A stretch of DNA of 11,521 nucleotides from Pseudomonadota bacterium (lineage in GTDB: Bacteria; Pseudomonadota; Alphaproteobacteria; Sphingomonadales; Sphingomonadaceae): contig JAEZFL010000157.1 of assembly GCA_023417515.1 (NCBI GenBank), positions 1-11,521 on the forward strand, in the 5' to 3' direction. The position numbers and the translations under genes were made by a program. Positions 1 to 6,345 of this stretch are shown here, piece after piece (positions within the stretch are counted from its first letter, which is position 1; every line of letters begins with the position of its first letter). The notes under the pieces were generated by a model. That model searched no databases. It saw only the letters and a list, made by a program, of their open reading frames with translations, and was not told where the DNA came from.

Positions 1-224
1 TGGTCAATCAGCCGCAGGCGGCGTCGAACAGCGGCAATCTGTGGAACGGCATGCGCCAGACCTTTTCATTGGGCTGCGGCTCGTGGGGCGGGACCGGAAC
101 CAGCAACAACATCAACTGGCGCGACCTCATCAACGAGACCTGGGTATCCAAGCCGCTTGCGACGCCCAAGACTCTGCCGAGCGACGAGGATTTGTTCGGC
201 GACGTGATCGAGAAGCTGGGGTGA
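1..224 (+). CDS. Aldehyde dehydrogenase, probably CoA-acylating type (C-terminal fragment, 5' end outside window)
   Basis: An open frame enters from the left edge (first full codon at 3) and stops with TGA at 222-224, leaving 73 residues. The fragment carries L-G-C-G-S-W-G-G about a third of the way in, followed by an asparagine-rich stretch and N-W-R-D-L-I-N. The GCGSWGG segment with a following L-I-N resembles the end of the aldehyde dehydrogenase half of AdhE and of other acylating dehydrogenases, which turn an aldehyde plus CoA into an acyl-CoA using NAD(P)+. It does not look like the C-terminus of methylmalonate-semialdehyde dehydrogenase (MmsA), the enzyme often found at this place in valine operons. 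Its position ahead of isobutyryl-CoA dehydrogenase would fit isobutyraldehyde as a substrate, but this is inference. The catalytic cysteine and nucleotide-binding parts lie outside the window, so class and substrate are not proven. Confidence 0.65.
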   Translation, partial: VNQPQAASNSGNLWNGMRQTFSLGCGSWGGTGTSNNINWRDLINETWVSKPLATPKTLPSDEDLFGDVIEKLG

Positions 225-255
225 GCCCTTGCCGGCTGGTGATGTTTCCCCGCAA

Positions 256-267
256 ATCCGGCCGGAT
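256..267. promoter_or_regulatory. Candidate operator: 12-bp perfect palindrome upstream of the antitoxin-like gene
   Basis: ATCCGGCCGGAT is a perfect palindrome ending 21 bases before the ATG of the AbrB/MazE-like gene and just before its Shine-Dalgarno sequence. AbrB/MazE-fold antitoxins usually bind palindromes in their own promoters, so an autoregulatory operator is plausible. In GC-rich DNA a palindrome of this length can occur by chance, and no clear -35/-10 pair is visible. Confidence 0.35.
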
Positions 268-288
268 ATCAATGGATCGGAGAACCCG

Positions 289-486
289 ATGAAGATGCAG
301 ATCGGACGATGGGGCAACAGCCTGGCCGTCCGGCTGCCCAAGGCGCTGGTCGAGCGGCTGAAGCTCAAGGAAGGCGACGAGATCGACACGTCACTTATCG
401 AAAAGGCTCTGGAGGCGGCCGGCCGGGGCGCACTGGAACGGCGGCGCGACTTGTTCGACGCGGACTCGGTGACGCGGACCGCCTGA
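289..486 (+). CDS. AbrB/MazE-family antitoxin-like DNA-binding protein, no toxin partner visible
   Basis: The product has 65 residues. The N-terminal half is the classic swapped-hairpin AbrB/MazE domain: R7-W-G-N-S11, then L-A-V-R-L-P17 and L-K-E-G-D30-E-I. Such proteins dimerise, bind DNA through the N-terminal fold and, in toxin-antitoxin pairs, neutralise a MazF or PIN toxin with the C-terminal tail. The ATG at 289 is chosen because GGAG (279-282) lies six bases before it; the frame is open to 229 but without a good ribosome site there. The tail is short and lysine-poor, and no toxin follows: only 53 bases separate the stop from isobutyryl-CoA dehydrogenase. It may be an orphan antitoxin, the remnant of a decayed pair, or a small regulator of the operon around it. 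The domain call is firm; the role is open. Confidence 0.8.
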   Translation: MKMQIGRWGNSLAVRLPKALVERLKLKEGDEIDTSLIEKALEAAGRGALERRRDLFDADSVTRTA

Positions 487-539
487 CGCTTCGCTTGCGG
501 GCTTCCCTGGCGCCGACGCGGTGCTAAGGAGCGGGCGCA

Positions 540-1682
540 ATGACTCAATTCGATTTGACCGACGAGCAGCGCCAGATCCAGGAGATGGCGCGGCAGTTCA
601 CGGCCGACGCGCTCACGCCCCATGCGGCCGAGTGGGACGAGAAGCACATCTTCCCGCGCGACACGATCCGAGCGGCGGCGGAGCTCGGCTTCGGCGCCAT
701 CTACGTGTCGGAGGAGAGCGGCGGAATCGGGCTGGGGCGGCTCGAGGCGGCTTTGATCATGGAGGCGATGGCCTATGGCTGTCCGTCGACCAGCGCGTTC
801 ATCTCGATCCACAACATGGCCGCGTGGATGATCGACCGGTTCGGCGCCGCGGCGGTCAAGGATAAGTATCTCCCGTCGATGGTGATGATGGAGCGGATGG
901 GCTCCTATTGCCTCACCGAGCCGAGTTCCGGCTCAGACGCGGCGGCGCTGAAGACCCGCGCGGTCAAGGACGGCGACCATTATGTCGTCAGCGGCTCCAA
1001 GGCGTTCATCTCCGGCGGCGGCGAGAACGAGATCTATGTGACTATGGTCCGCACCGGGGTCGACGGGCCGAAGGGCATCAGCTGCCTGGTCATCGAGAAG
1101 GACATGGAGGGCGTCAGCTTCGGCGCGCAGGAGAAGAAGCTCGGCTGGCACTCGCAGCCGACGGCCCAGGTGAATTTCGACGAGGTCCGGGTGCCGGTCG
1201 AAAATCTCGTCGGGGGCGAGGGCGAAGGCTTCCGGATCGCGATGATGGGCCTCGATGGCGGTCGCCTCAACATCGGGGCCTGCTCGCTCGGCGGTGCGCA
1301 GCGCTGCCTCGACGAGGCAATCTCCTACACCAAGGAGCGCAAGCAGTTCGGCCAGGCCATCGCCGACTTCCAGAACACCCAGTTCATGCTCGCCGACATG
1401 GAGACCGAGCTCCAGGCGTCGCGCACCCTGCTCTACCAGGCAGCGGTGAAGGTGACCGAGAACGCGCCGGACAAGACCCGCTTCGCGGCGATGGCCAAGC
1501 GGCTCGCGACGGACACCGGCTCGAGCGTCGTCGACCGGGCGCTTCAGCTCCATGGCGGCTACGGCTATCTTCAGGATTATCCGATCGAGCGCTTCTGGCG
1601 CGACCTTCGGGTCCATTCGATCCTGGAGGGCACCAACCAGGTGATGCGCATGATCGTCGCCCGGGACATGCTTCGCCAGTGA
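540..1682 (+). CDS. Isobutyryl-CoA dehydrogenase (acyl-CoA dehydrogenase, ACAD8-like)
   Basis: A 380-residue FAD-dependent acyl-CoA dehydrogenase, full length for the family. It should oxidise isobutyryl-CoA to methacrylyl-CoA in valine breakdown and pass electrons to electron-transfer flavoprotein. Acyl-CoA dehydrogenase signature 1 is at residues 124-136 (C-L-T-E-P-S-S-G-S-D). Signature 2 is at 336-355 (Q-L-H-G-G-Y-G-Y-L). The catalytic base is Glu363 in I-L-E-G-T-N-Q-V-M-R. The stretches K-A-F-I-S-G-G-G-E, P-K-G-I-S-C and E-K-K-L-G-W-H-S-Q-P-T match what I recall of human ACAD8 better than short-chain or isovaleryl enzymes, and the hydratase, hydrolase and HIBADH genes downstream support that substrate. 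A good Shine-Dalgarno (AAGGAGC, 527-533) lies seven bases before the ATG. The stop overlaps a possible GTG start of the PHA synthase. Confidence 0.92.
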   Translation: MTQFDLTDEQRQIQEMARQFTADALTPHAAEWDEKHIFPRDTIRAAAELGFGAIYVSEESGGIGLGRLEAALIMEAMAYGCPSTSAFISIHNMAAWMIDRFGAAAVKDKYLPSMVMMERMGSYCLTEPSSGSDAAALKTRAVKDGDHYVVSGSKAFISGGGENEIYVTMVRTGVDGPKGISCLVIEKDMEGVSFGAQEKKLGWHSQPTAQVNFDEVRVPVENLVGGEGEGFRIAMMGLDGGRLNIGACSLGGAQRCLDEAISYTKERKQFGQAIADFQNTQFMLADMETELQASRTLLYQAAVKVTENAPDKTRFAAMAKRLATDTGSSVVDRALQLHGGYGYLQDYPIERFWRDLRVHSILEGTNQVMRMIVARDMLRQ

Positions 1683-1699
1683 CTCCCTGGGACGAAGCG

Positions 1700-3361
1700 A
1701 TGAAGGCGATGCAGCAGGCGCTCGCCCTGCCCGCGGCGCCGAAGAGCCAGCCGTTCGATCCGCTCGCCATCGCGGCGGCGATGAATGACTTCGCGTTCCG
1801 GATGGCGGCTCGGCCGGACGCGGTGGTCAACGCCTCGGCCCAGGCGATGCAGCAATGGGGCGAATTCTGGCTGAAGGCCATGAACCCGGCCGCGGAGGCG
1901 CCCAAGAAGCGCGACCGCCGCTTCGCGTCCAAGAGCTGGCAGGAGGATCCCTGGTACCGAGCGATCCGCGACGCTTATCTTCTCGCGTCGGACCAGATGC
2001 GCTCGCTGGTCGCGCTCGACGCGCATGACGGACCGAACAAGGCGATGGTCGGATTCCTCCTGGAAAGCTGGCTGAACGCGGTCGCTCCGACCAATTTCGT
2101 GATGACCAACCCGGACGTCATGGAGCGGACCTTGGAGACCAAGGGCGCCAACCTCGCCCGCGGCTTCGCCAATCTGCTCGAAGATCTGAACGAGGGCAAA
2201 GGCATCGTCCGGCGGCGGACCGATCCCAACGCCTTCGTGAAGGGCGAGACGATCGCCGCCACCCCCGGCGAGGTCGTCTACCAGAACAAGCTGTTCCAGC
2301 TCGTCCAGTACACGCCGACCACCGACAAGGTCGCCGCCGAGCCGCTGCTCTACGTGCCACCGCTCGTAAACCGCTTCTACATGATCGACCTGGTGCCTCG
2401 ACAGAGCCTGGTCAAATGGCTGGTCGATCAGGGCCGCACCGTCTTCGTCATCTCCTGGGTCAACCCGACCGAGGAGCATCGCGACTGCGCCGTCGAGGAT
2501 TATGTCGCGACCGGGATCGCCGAGGCGATCGGCCAGGTCCGCGAGCGGACCGGCGCCAAGCCCGACCTGTTCGCCTTCTGCCTCGGTGGCACGCTCGTCG
2601 CGATCACCCTCGCCTGGCTCGCGGCGCAGGGCCGCGGGGACGAGGTCAATTCGGCGACCCTGATCGGCTCGATGGTCGATTTTGCGGATATGCGCGACTG
2701 GTCGGCCTTCGTCCACGAGGCGCATCTCGACGCGCTCGACGAGCATCTCGCCCAGCAGGGTTATATCGACTCGGTCGAGCTTCAGCGGCTGTTCTCGGCG
2801 ATGCGCGCCAACGACCTCATCTGGTCGTCGGTCGTGAACCACTATCTGCTCGACAGGCAGGCACCGCCGTCGGACCTGCTCTACTGGTTCGAGGACGGGG
2901 CGCGGATCCCGGCCGCCTTCCTCACCTCCTACAATCGCGAACTCCTGCACGGGAACAGCCTGCGCGAGCCGGGCGCGTTCGAGGTGAAGGGGATTCCGAT
3001 CGACCTGGGCGCGATCGAGACCCCCATCCTGTCGATCGCCCTCAAGGACGACCATGTCTCGGCATGGGAAGCGGTCTATGACGGCGCGAAGCTGCTCAAG
3101 GCCGACTTCGTCCTCGGCGGCTCCGGGCACAATGCCGGGGTGATCAACCCGCCCGCGGCCAACAAGCACGGCTTCTGGACGAGTGACTCGGAGGCCACGA
3201 CCGGCAGGGAATGGCTCGAAACGGCAACCCGCAACGAAGGTTCGTGGTGGCCTTGGTGGCAGGAATGGCTAGAAGCCAACGGCTCCGGCAAGCGGGTTTC
3301 CGCCCGCGCCATAACAGATGGGATCGAACCCGCGCCGGGAAGTTACGTAAAGGCTCCCTGA
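1700..3361 (+). CDS. phaC: Class I poly(3-hydroxyalkanoate) synthase
   Basis: A 553-residue PHA synthase that would polymerise (R)-3-hydroxyacyl-CoA into polyester at the surface of storage granules, releasing CoA. The N-terminal PhaC domain leads into an alpha/beta-hydrolase core containing T-P-G-E-V-V-Y-Q-N-K, V-F-V-I-S-W-V-N-P and I-W-S-S-V-V-N-H-Y-L-L. The predicted catalytic triad is Cys294, Asp451 and His477 (G-S-G-H-N-A-G-V-I-N-P-P). The end, G-S-W-W-P-W-W-Q-E-W, is typical of class I enzymes. The lipase-like box reads A-F-C-L-G-G: the usual first glycine is alanine. No phaE or phaR partner is present, in keeping with class I. An in-frame GTG at 1679 overlaps the previous stop (GTGA) and would add seven residues; the ATG at 1700 is reported because it is the conservative choice. 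The stop TGA shares its last base with the next ATG. No phaA, phaB or phasin gene is in the window. Confidence 0.93.
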   Translation: MKAMQQALALPAAPKSQPFDPLAIAAAMNDFAFRMAARPDAVVNASAQAMQQWGEFWLKAMNPAAEAPKKRDRRFASKSWQEDPWYRAIRDAYLLASDQMRSLVALDAHDGPNKAMVGFLLESWLNAVAPTNFVMTNPDVMERTLETKGANLARGFANLLEDLNEGKGIVRRRTDPNAFVKGETIAATPGEVVYQNKLFQLVQYTPTTDKVAAEPLLYVPPLVNRFYMIDLVPRQSLVKWLVDQGRTVFVISWVNPTEEHRDCAVEDYVATGIAEAIGQVRERTGAKPDLFAFCLGGTLVAITLAWLAAQGRGDEVNSATLIGSMVDFADMRDWSAFVHEAHLDALDEHLAQQGYIDSVELQRLFSAMRANDLIWSSVVNHYLLDRQAPPSDLLYWFEDGARIPAAFLTSYNRELLHGNSLREPGAFEVKGIPIDLGAIETPILSIALKDDHVSAWEAVYDGAKLLKADFVLGGSGHNAGVINPPAANKHGFWTSDSEATTGREWLETATRNEGSWWPWWQEWLEANGSGKRVSARAITDGIEPAPGSYVKAP

Positions 3362-4419
3362 TGAATTCCATGATTGATACCGTTCGCGCGTTCAACGAGG
3401 GCGCCGCCGGACGGCTGAGACTGAACCGCCCGAAGGCGCTGCACGCGCTCGACCTCGACATGGTCCTGGCGACGACGCGCGCCCTCCTGCGGTGGCGCGA
3501 CGACCCCGACACCCGCCTCGTGCTGATCGACCATGCCGAGGGGCGCGGCTTCTGCGCGGGCGGCGACGTGGTCGCGATCGCCAATTCGGTGGCCGCCAAT
3601 GACAGCGTTGCGGAGGATTTCTTCCTCCACGAATATCGCATGAACCACCTGCTGTTCACTTATTACAAGCCGACCGTGGTGTTCATGGACGGAGTCACGA
3701 TGGGCGGCGGAGTCGGCATCGCCCAGCCCTGCCGCTACCGCGTCGCGACCGAGAATACCCGCTTCGCCATGCCGGAGACGACGATCGGCTTCTTCCCCGA
3801 CGTCGGCGGCGGCCGCTATCTGTCGCAGCTGCCGGGCTGCATCGGCAAGTTCCTTGCGCTGACCGGGGCGAGGCTGGACGGCGCCGAGTGCAAGTATCTC
3901 GGGATCGCCACCCACTATATCCCGTCGGCGAGCCTTGAAGAGGTGAAGGCGCGGATCGCCGAGCATCCCGACCGCGCCGAGGGCATTCTCGGCCAGGCCA
4001 GCATATCGCCGCCGGATGCCCGGATCGCCGACAACGTGGCGCTGATCAACAAGCTGTTCGCGCCCGATCGGTTGGAGGACATCCTCGAAGGGCTGGAAGC
4101 CGACGGATCGGACTGGTCGTTGAAGGAACTCGCGGCGCTCAAGACCAAGAGCCCGCTGTCGTGCAAGGTCTCGCTCCGCCTGCTCGCCCAGGCTTATGGA
4201 ATGCCGAGCTTCGCGGCCGAGATGACGACCGAATATGCGCTCGCCGTCCGCATGACCAACTATCCGGACTTCCGGGAGGGCGTGCGCGCGCTTCTGATCG
4301 ACAAGGACAATGCGCCGCGCTGGGACCCGGCGAGTCCGGAAGAGGTGACCGAAGAGCTGGTCGATCGGATGTTCGCGCCGCTTCCGGACGGGCAGAACTG
4401 GACTCCGCTGCCGGAATAA
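3361..4419 (+). CDS. 3-Hydroxyisobutyryl-CoA hydrolase
   Basis: A 352-residue crotonase-fold protein that should hydrolyse 3-hydroxyisobutyryl-CoA to free 3-hydroxyisobutyrate and CoA in valine degradation. The CoA/oxyanion region is G61-R-G-F-C-A-G-G-D69, followed by the G-V-T-M-G-G-G-V-G-I loop. F-A-M-P-E-T-T-I-G-F-F-P-D-V-G-G then supplies Glu139 and Asp147, eight residues apart, as are Glu169 and Asp177 of human HIBCH. This pair separates hydrolases from ordinary enoyl-CoA hydratases. The length agrees with the bacterial family (about 350). The frame is open back to 3211, but that part lies inside the PHA synthase. The ATG at 3361 overlaps the upstream stop by one base, with AAAGG upstream, so translational coupling with phaC is likely. 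Confidence 0.93.
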   Translation: MNSMIDTVRAFNEGAAGRLRLNRPKALHALDLDMVLATTRALLRWRDDPDTRLVLIDHAEGRGFCAGGDVVAIANSVAANDSVAEDFFLHEYRMNHLLFTYYKPTVVFMDGVTMGGGVGIAQPCRYRVATENTRFAMPETTIGFFPDVGGGRYLSQLPGCIGKFLALTGARLDGAECKYLGIATHYIPSASLEEVKARIAEHPDRAEGILGQASISPPDARIADNVALINKLFAPDRLEDILEGLEADGSDWSLKELAALKTKSPLSCKVSLRLLAQAYGMPSFAAEMTTEYALAVRMTNYPDFREGVRALLIDKDNAPRWDPASPEEVTEELVDRMFAPLPDGQNWTPLPE

Positions 4420-4424
4420 ATTTC

Positions 4425-4506
4425 GTCATGCCGGACTTGATCCGGCATCCACCTTGCTTGATCCGGGCCAGCAAGAAGGTGGACCCCGGATCAAGTCCGG
4501 GGTGAC
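4425..4506. repeat. REP-like inverted pair of hairpins (copy A)
   Basis: Two arms of about 30 bases (left 4424-4455, right 4476-4507) are inverted copies of each other with four differences, and each arm is also a hairpin. The left stem-loop is TGCCGGA-CTTGA-TCCGGCA and the right is CCCCGGA-TCAAG-TCCGGGG. The four differences form two compensated base pairs, which argues that the stem structure is kept. The outer ends are GTCA and TGAC. The 20-base centre holds a further CTTGATCCGG (4457-4466), repeating 4436-4445. The element fills most of the 100-base gap between two co-directional valine genes and ends against the next gene's Shine-Dalgarno. There is no T-run, so it is not a typical terminator; it could tune mRNA stability inside the operon. 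It shares head and tail sequences with the element at 9468-9571. Confidence 0.85.
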
Positions 4507-4513
4507 GGAGGAG
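4507..4513 (+). promoter_or_regulatory. Strong ribosome binding site that fixes the enoyl-CoA hydratase start
   Basis: GGAGGAG lies six bases before the ATG at 4520. The same frame is open upstream to 4454, but that part would be encoded by the repeat and has no such site, so 4520 is the start. Confidence 0.85.
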
Positions 4514-4519
4514 ACGGAT

Positions 4520-5299
4520 ATGGCCGAATACGAAACCATCCTGGTCGAGCAGCGCGGGGCGGTGACCTTGGTCACGCTCAATCGGCCTCAGCAGCTCAAC
4601 GCGCTCAACAGCCAGGTTCTGGGCGAGCTCATCCAGGCGTTTCGCGCCTATGATTCCGATTCCTCCCAGCGCTGCCTGGTGCTGACCGGAAGCGGCGAGA
4701 AGGCGTTCGCCGCGGGCGCCGACATCAAGGAGATGGAGGCCCAGGGCTTCGCGGCCATGTACGGCTCAAACTTCTTCGCCGGCTGGGAGCAGGTCACGGC
4801 GACCCGCAAGCCGTGGATCGCCGCGGTCGCGGGCTTCGCATTGGGCGGCGGCTGCGAGGTCGCGATGATGGCCGACTTCATCATCGCCGCCGACAATGCC
4901 AAGTTCGGCCAGCCGGAGATCAAGCTGGGCGTCGCTCCCGGCATGGGCGGATCGCAGCGGCTCACCCGCGCCATCGGCAAAGCCAAGGCGATGGAGATGT
5001 GCCTCACCGGCCGGATGATGGACGCAGCCGAGGCGGAGCGGAGCGGGCTCGTGGCGCGCGTGGTGCCGGCGGCTCAGCTGATCGACGAGGCGATGAAGAC
5101 CGCCGAGCAGATCGCGTCAATGGCGCCGCTCGCAGCGATCGCCAACAAGGAGATGGTCAACGCCGCGGACGAGAATTTCCTCGCCCAGGGCATATTGTTC
5201 GAGCGCCGGCTGTTCCACGGCCTGTTCGGCACCGAGGACCAGAAGGAAGGCATGTCCGCCTTCGTCGCCAAGCGGCAGGCGGAGTGGAAGGGGGAATGA
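4520..5299 (+). CDS. Enoyl-CoA hydratase (probably methacrylyl-CoA hydration)
   Basis: A 259-residue crotonase-family hydratase that adds water across the double bond of 2-enoyl-CoA. Here the likely substrate is methacrylyl-CoA, giving 3-hydroxyisobutyryl-CoA. The oxyanion-hole stretch A-F-A-A-G-A-D68 is followed by L-G-G-G-C-E113 and F-G-Q-P-E133-I-K-L-G. The two glutamates, 20 residues apart, correspond to Glu144 and Glu164 of rat mitochondrial crotonase, so both acid/base groups are present and it is not an isomerase or a hydrolase. Length is typical. It lies between the hydrolase and 3-hydroxyisobutyrate dehydrogenase, which supports the valine role, although enzymes of this type often also act on straight short-chain enoyl-CoAs. 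The start follows from the ribosome site at 4507-4513. Confidence 0.92.
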   Translation: MAEYETILVEQRGAVTLVTLNRPQQLNALNSQVLGELIQAFRAYDSDSSQRCLVLTGSGEKAFAAGADIKEMEAQGFAAMYGSNFFAGWEQVTATRKPWIAAVAGFALGGGCEVAMMADFIIAADNAKFGQPEIKLGVAPGMGGSQRLTRAIGKAKAMEMCLTGRMMDAAEAERSGLVARVVPAAQLIDEAMKTAEQIASMAPLAAIANKEMVNAADENFLAQGILFERRLFHGLFGTEDQKEGMSAFVAKRQAEWKGE

Positions 5300-5302
5300 T
5301 CT

Positions 5303-5330
5303 AACCCTCTCTTCTTCAGGAGAGAGGGTT
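5303..5330. repeat. Intergenic hairpin with pyrimidine left arm and TTCA loop
   Basis: A 12-pair stem with one G-T wobble, left arm 5303-5314 and right arm 5319-5330, closes on the loop TTCA. The left arm begins AACCCTCTC. It sits between enoyl-CoA hydratase and 3-hydroxyisobutyrate dehydrogenase, and the next ribosome site (AAGGAG, 5332-5337) begins two bases after it. There is no T-run, so intrinsic termination is unlikely; mRNA stabilisation or a dispersed repeat is more likely. It resembles the hairpin at 11432-11453. Confidence 0.75.
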
Positions 5331-5343
5331 CAAGGAGAAGAAG

Positions 5344-6282
5344 ATGGCACGCGTCGCATTTATCGGGCTCGGCAATATGGGCGGCGGGATGGCCGCGAAC
5401 CTCGCCAAGGCGGGGCATGACGTTCGGGCGTTCGACCTCAGCGAAGCCGCGCTGGTCAAGGCCGAGGAGCGCGGCTGCCTGCGCGCCGCTTCCGCCGCCG
5501 AGGCGGTGAAGCACGCCGAGGCGGTGGTGACCATGCTGCCGGCCGGCAAGCATGTCCGCGATGTGTATGAGAGCAGCATCATCGGTGTCGCTCCGACCTC
5601 GGCGATCCTGATGGATTGCTCGACCATCGACGTGGCGACGGCGCGCGAGGAGATCGCCAAGGCCGAGGCCAAGGGCTATCGCATGGTCGACGCGCCGGTG
5701 TCGGGCGGAATCGCCGCGGCCGAGGGCGGCACCCTGACGTTCATGGTCGGCGGCTCGCCCGAGGCGTTCGCCGCGGCCCAGCCGTTCCTCGACCTGATGG
5801 GCAAGGCGGTGATCCATGCCGGCGGCGCAGGCGCTGGCCAGGCGGCCAAAATCTGCAACAACATGCTTCTGGGAACGTCGATGATCGCGACCTGCGAGAC
5901 CTTCGTGCTCGCCCAGAAGCTCGGCCTCGACCCGCAGACCTTCTTCGACATCTCGTCCAAGGCGTCGGGTCAGAACTGGTCGATGACCAGCTATTGCCCG
6001 GTTCCCGGCGTCGGCCCCGAGACCCCGGCCGACCGCGACTATGAAGGCGGCTTCGCGGCCGCCTTGATGCTGAAGGACCTGCGCCTCGCGATGGAGGCGG
6101 CGCGAGACGCGGACGCCTACACGCCGATGGGCGCCTTTGCCGAGGAGCTCTACACCCGCTTCGCCGAGGGCCTCGGCGGCGCGGGCAAGGACTTTTCCGG
6201 GATCATCAAGATGATCGACGACAGCTGGACGGCGCCCGCCGGAAGCGAGCCCCCACCCCCGCCGCTGGGCGCGCGAATGTGA
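5344..6282 (+). CDS. mmsB: 3-Hydroxyisobutyrate dehydrogenase
   Basis: A 312-residue NAD(P)-dependent beta-hydroxyacid dehydrogenase that should oxidise 3-hydroxyisobutyrate to methylmalonate semialdehyde, the last valine step seen here. The Rossmann motif is G8-L-G-N-M-G13. The substrate-binding segment D116-A-P-V-S-G-G is followed by G-G-T-L-T-F-M-V-G-G. The catalytic lysine is Lys169 in A-K-I-C-N-N, with Asn173 four residues on. K-A-S-G-Q-N-W-S and the later F-A-A-A-L-M-L-K-D-L are typical of HIBADH rather than tartronate-semialdehyde reductase. The Shine-Dalgarno AAGGAG lies six bases before the ATG. The C-terminus carries a proline-rich tail of about 15 residues (E-P-P-P-P-P-L-G) beyond the usual end near residue 295. 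It is coded by C-rich DNA leading into a repeat-like gap and may be a run-on extension. Confidence 0.94.
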   Translation: MARVAFIGLGNMGGGMAANLAKAGHDVRAFDLSEAALVKAEERGCLRAASAAEAVKHAEAVVTMLPAGKHVRDVYESSIIGVAPTSAILMDCSTIDVATAREEIAKAEAKGYRMVDAPVSGGIAAAEGGTLTFMVGGSPEAFAAAQPFLDLMGKAVIHAGGAGAGQAAKICNNMLLGTSMIATCETFVLAQKLGLDPQTFFDISSKASGQNWSMTSYCPVPGVGPETPADRDYEGGFAAALMLKDLRLAMEAARDADAYTPMGAFAEELYTRFAEGLGGAGKDFSGIIKMIDDSWTAPAGSEPPPPPLGARM

Positions 6283-6307
6283 CGCCGCGCCGGTTCACCT
6301 TTTCCTA

Positions 6308-6330
6308 GCTTTCCCCGCTTAGGGGGAAGC
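6308..6330. repeat. Intergenic hairpin between mmsB and the acyltransferase gene
   Basis: GCTTTCCCC (6308-6316) pairs with GGGGGAAGC (6322-6330) around the loop GCTTA, giving nine pairs with one G-T wobble. It is followed by G-rich sequence running into the next ATG, and not by a T-run. The gap is 63 bases. The hairpin resembles the C-rich/G-rich intergenic hairpins at 5303 and 11432 and could be a degraded member of that family or a weak operon boundary. Confidence 0.5.
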
Positions 6331-6345
6331 GATGGGTAGGGGGCG

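Noticed and set aside
487..539. Toxin gene following the antitoxin-like gene
   Set aside because: Only 53 bases are present, containing the next gene's ribosome site; no room for even a fragment of a recognisable toxin.
908..1699. N-terminal extension of the PHA synthase frame over isobutyryl-CoA dehydrogenase
   Set aside because: The extra 264 residues are an out-of-frame reading of the dehydrogenase gene. The PhaC family start fits 1700 (or GTG 1679).
1577..3169. 530-residue open frame on the - strand over phaC
   Set aside because: It is antisense to a PHA synthase with complete motifs. It is rich in Arg/Asp/Val/Gly in the pattern expected from GC-rich codon shadowing and has no recognisable domain.
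4425..4506. CRISPR array or insertion-sequence remnant
   Set aside because: The arms are inverted, not direct with spacers, and there is no coding remnant or clear target-site duplication.
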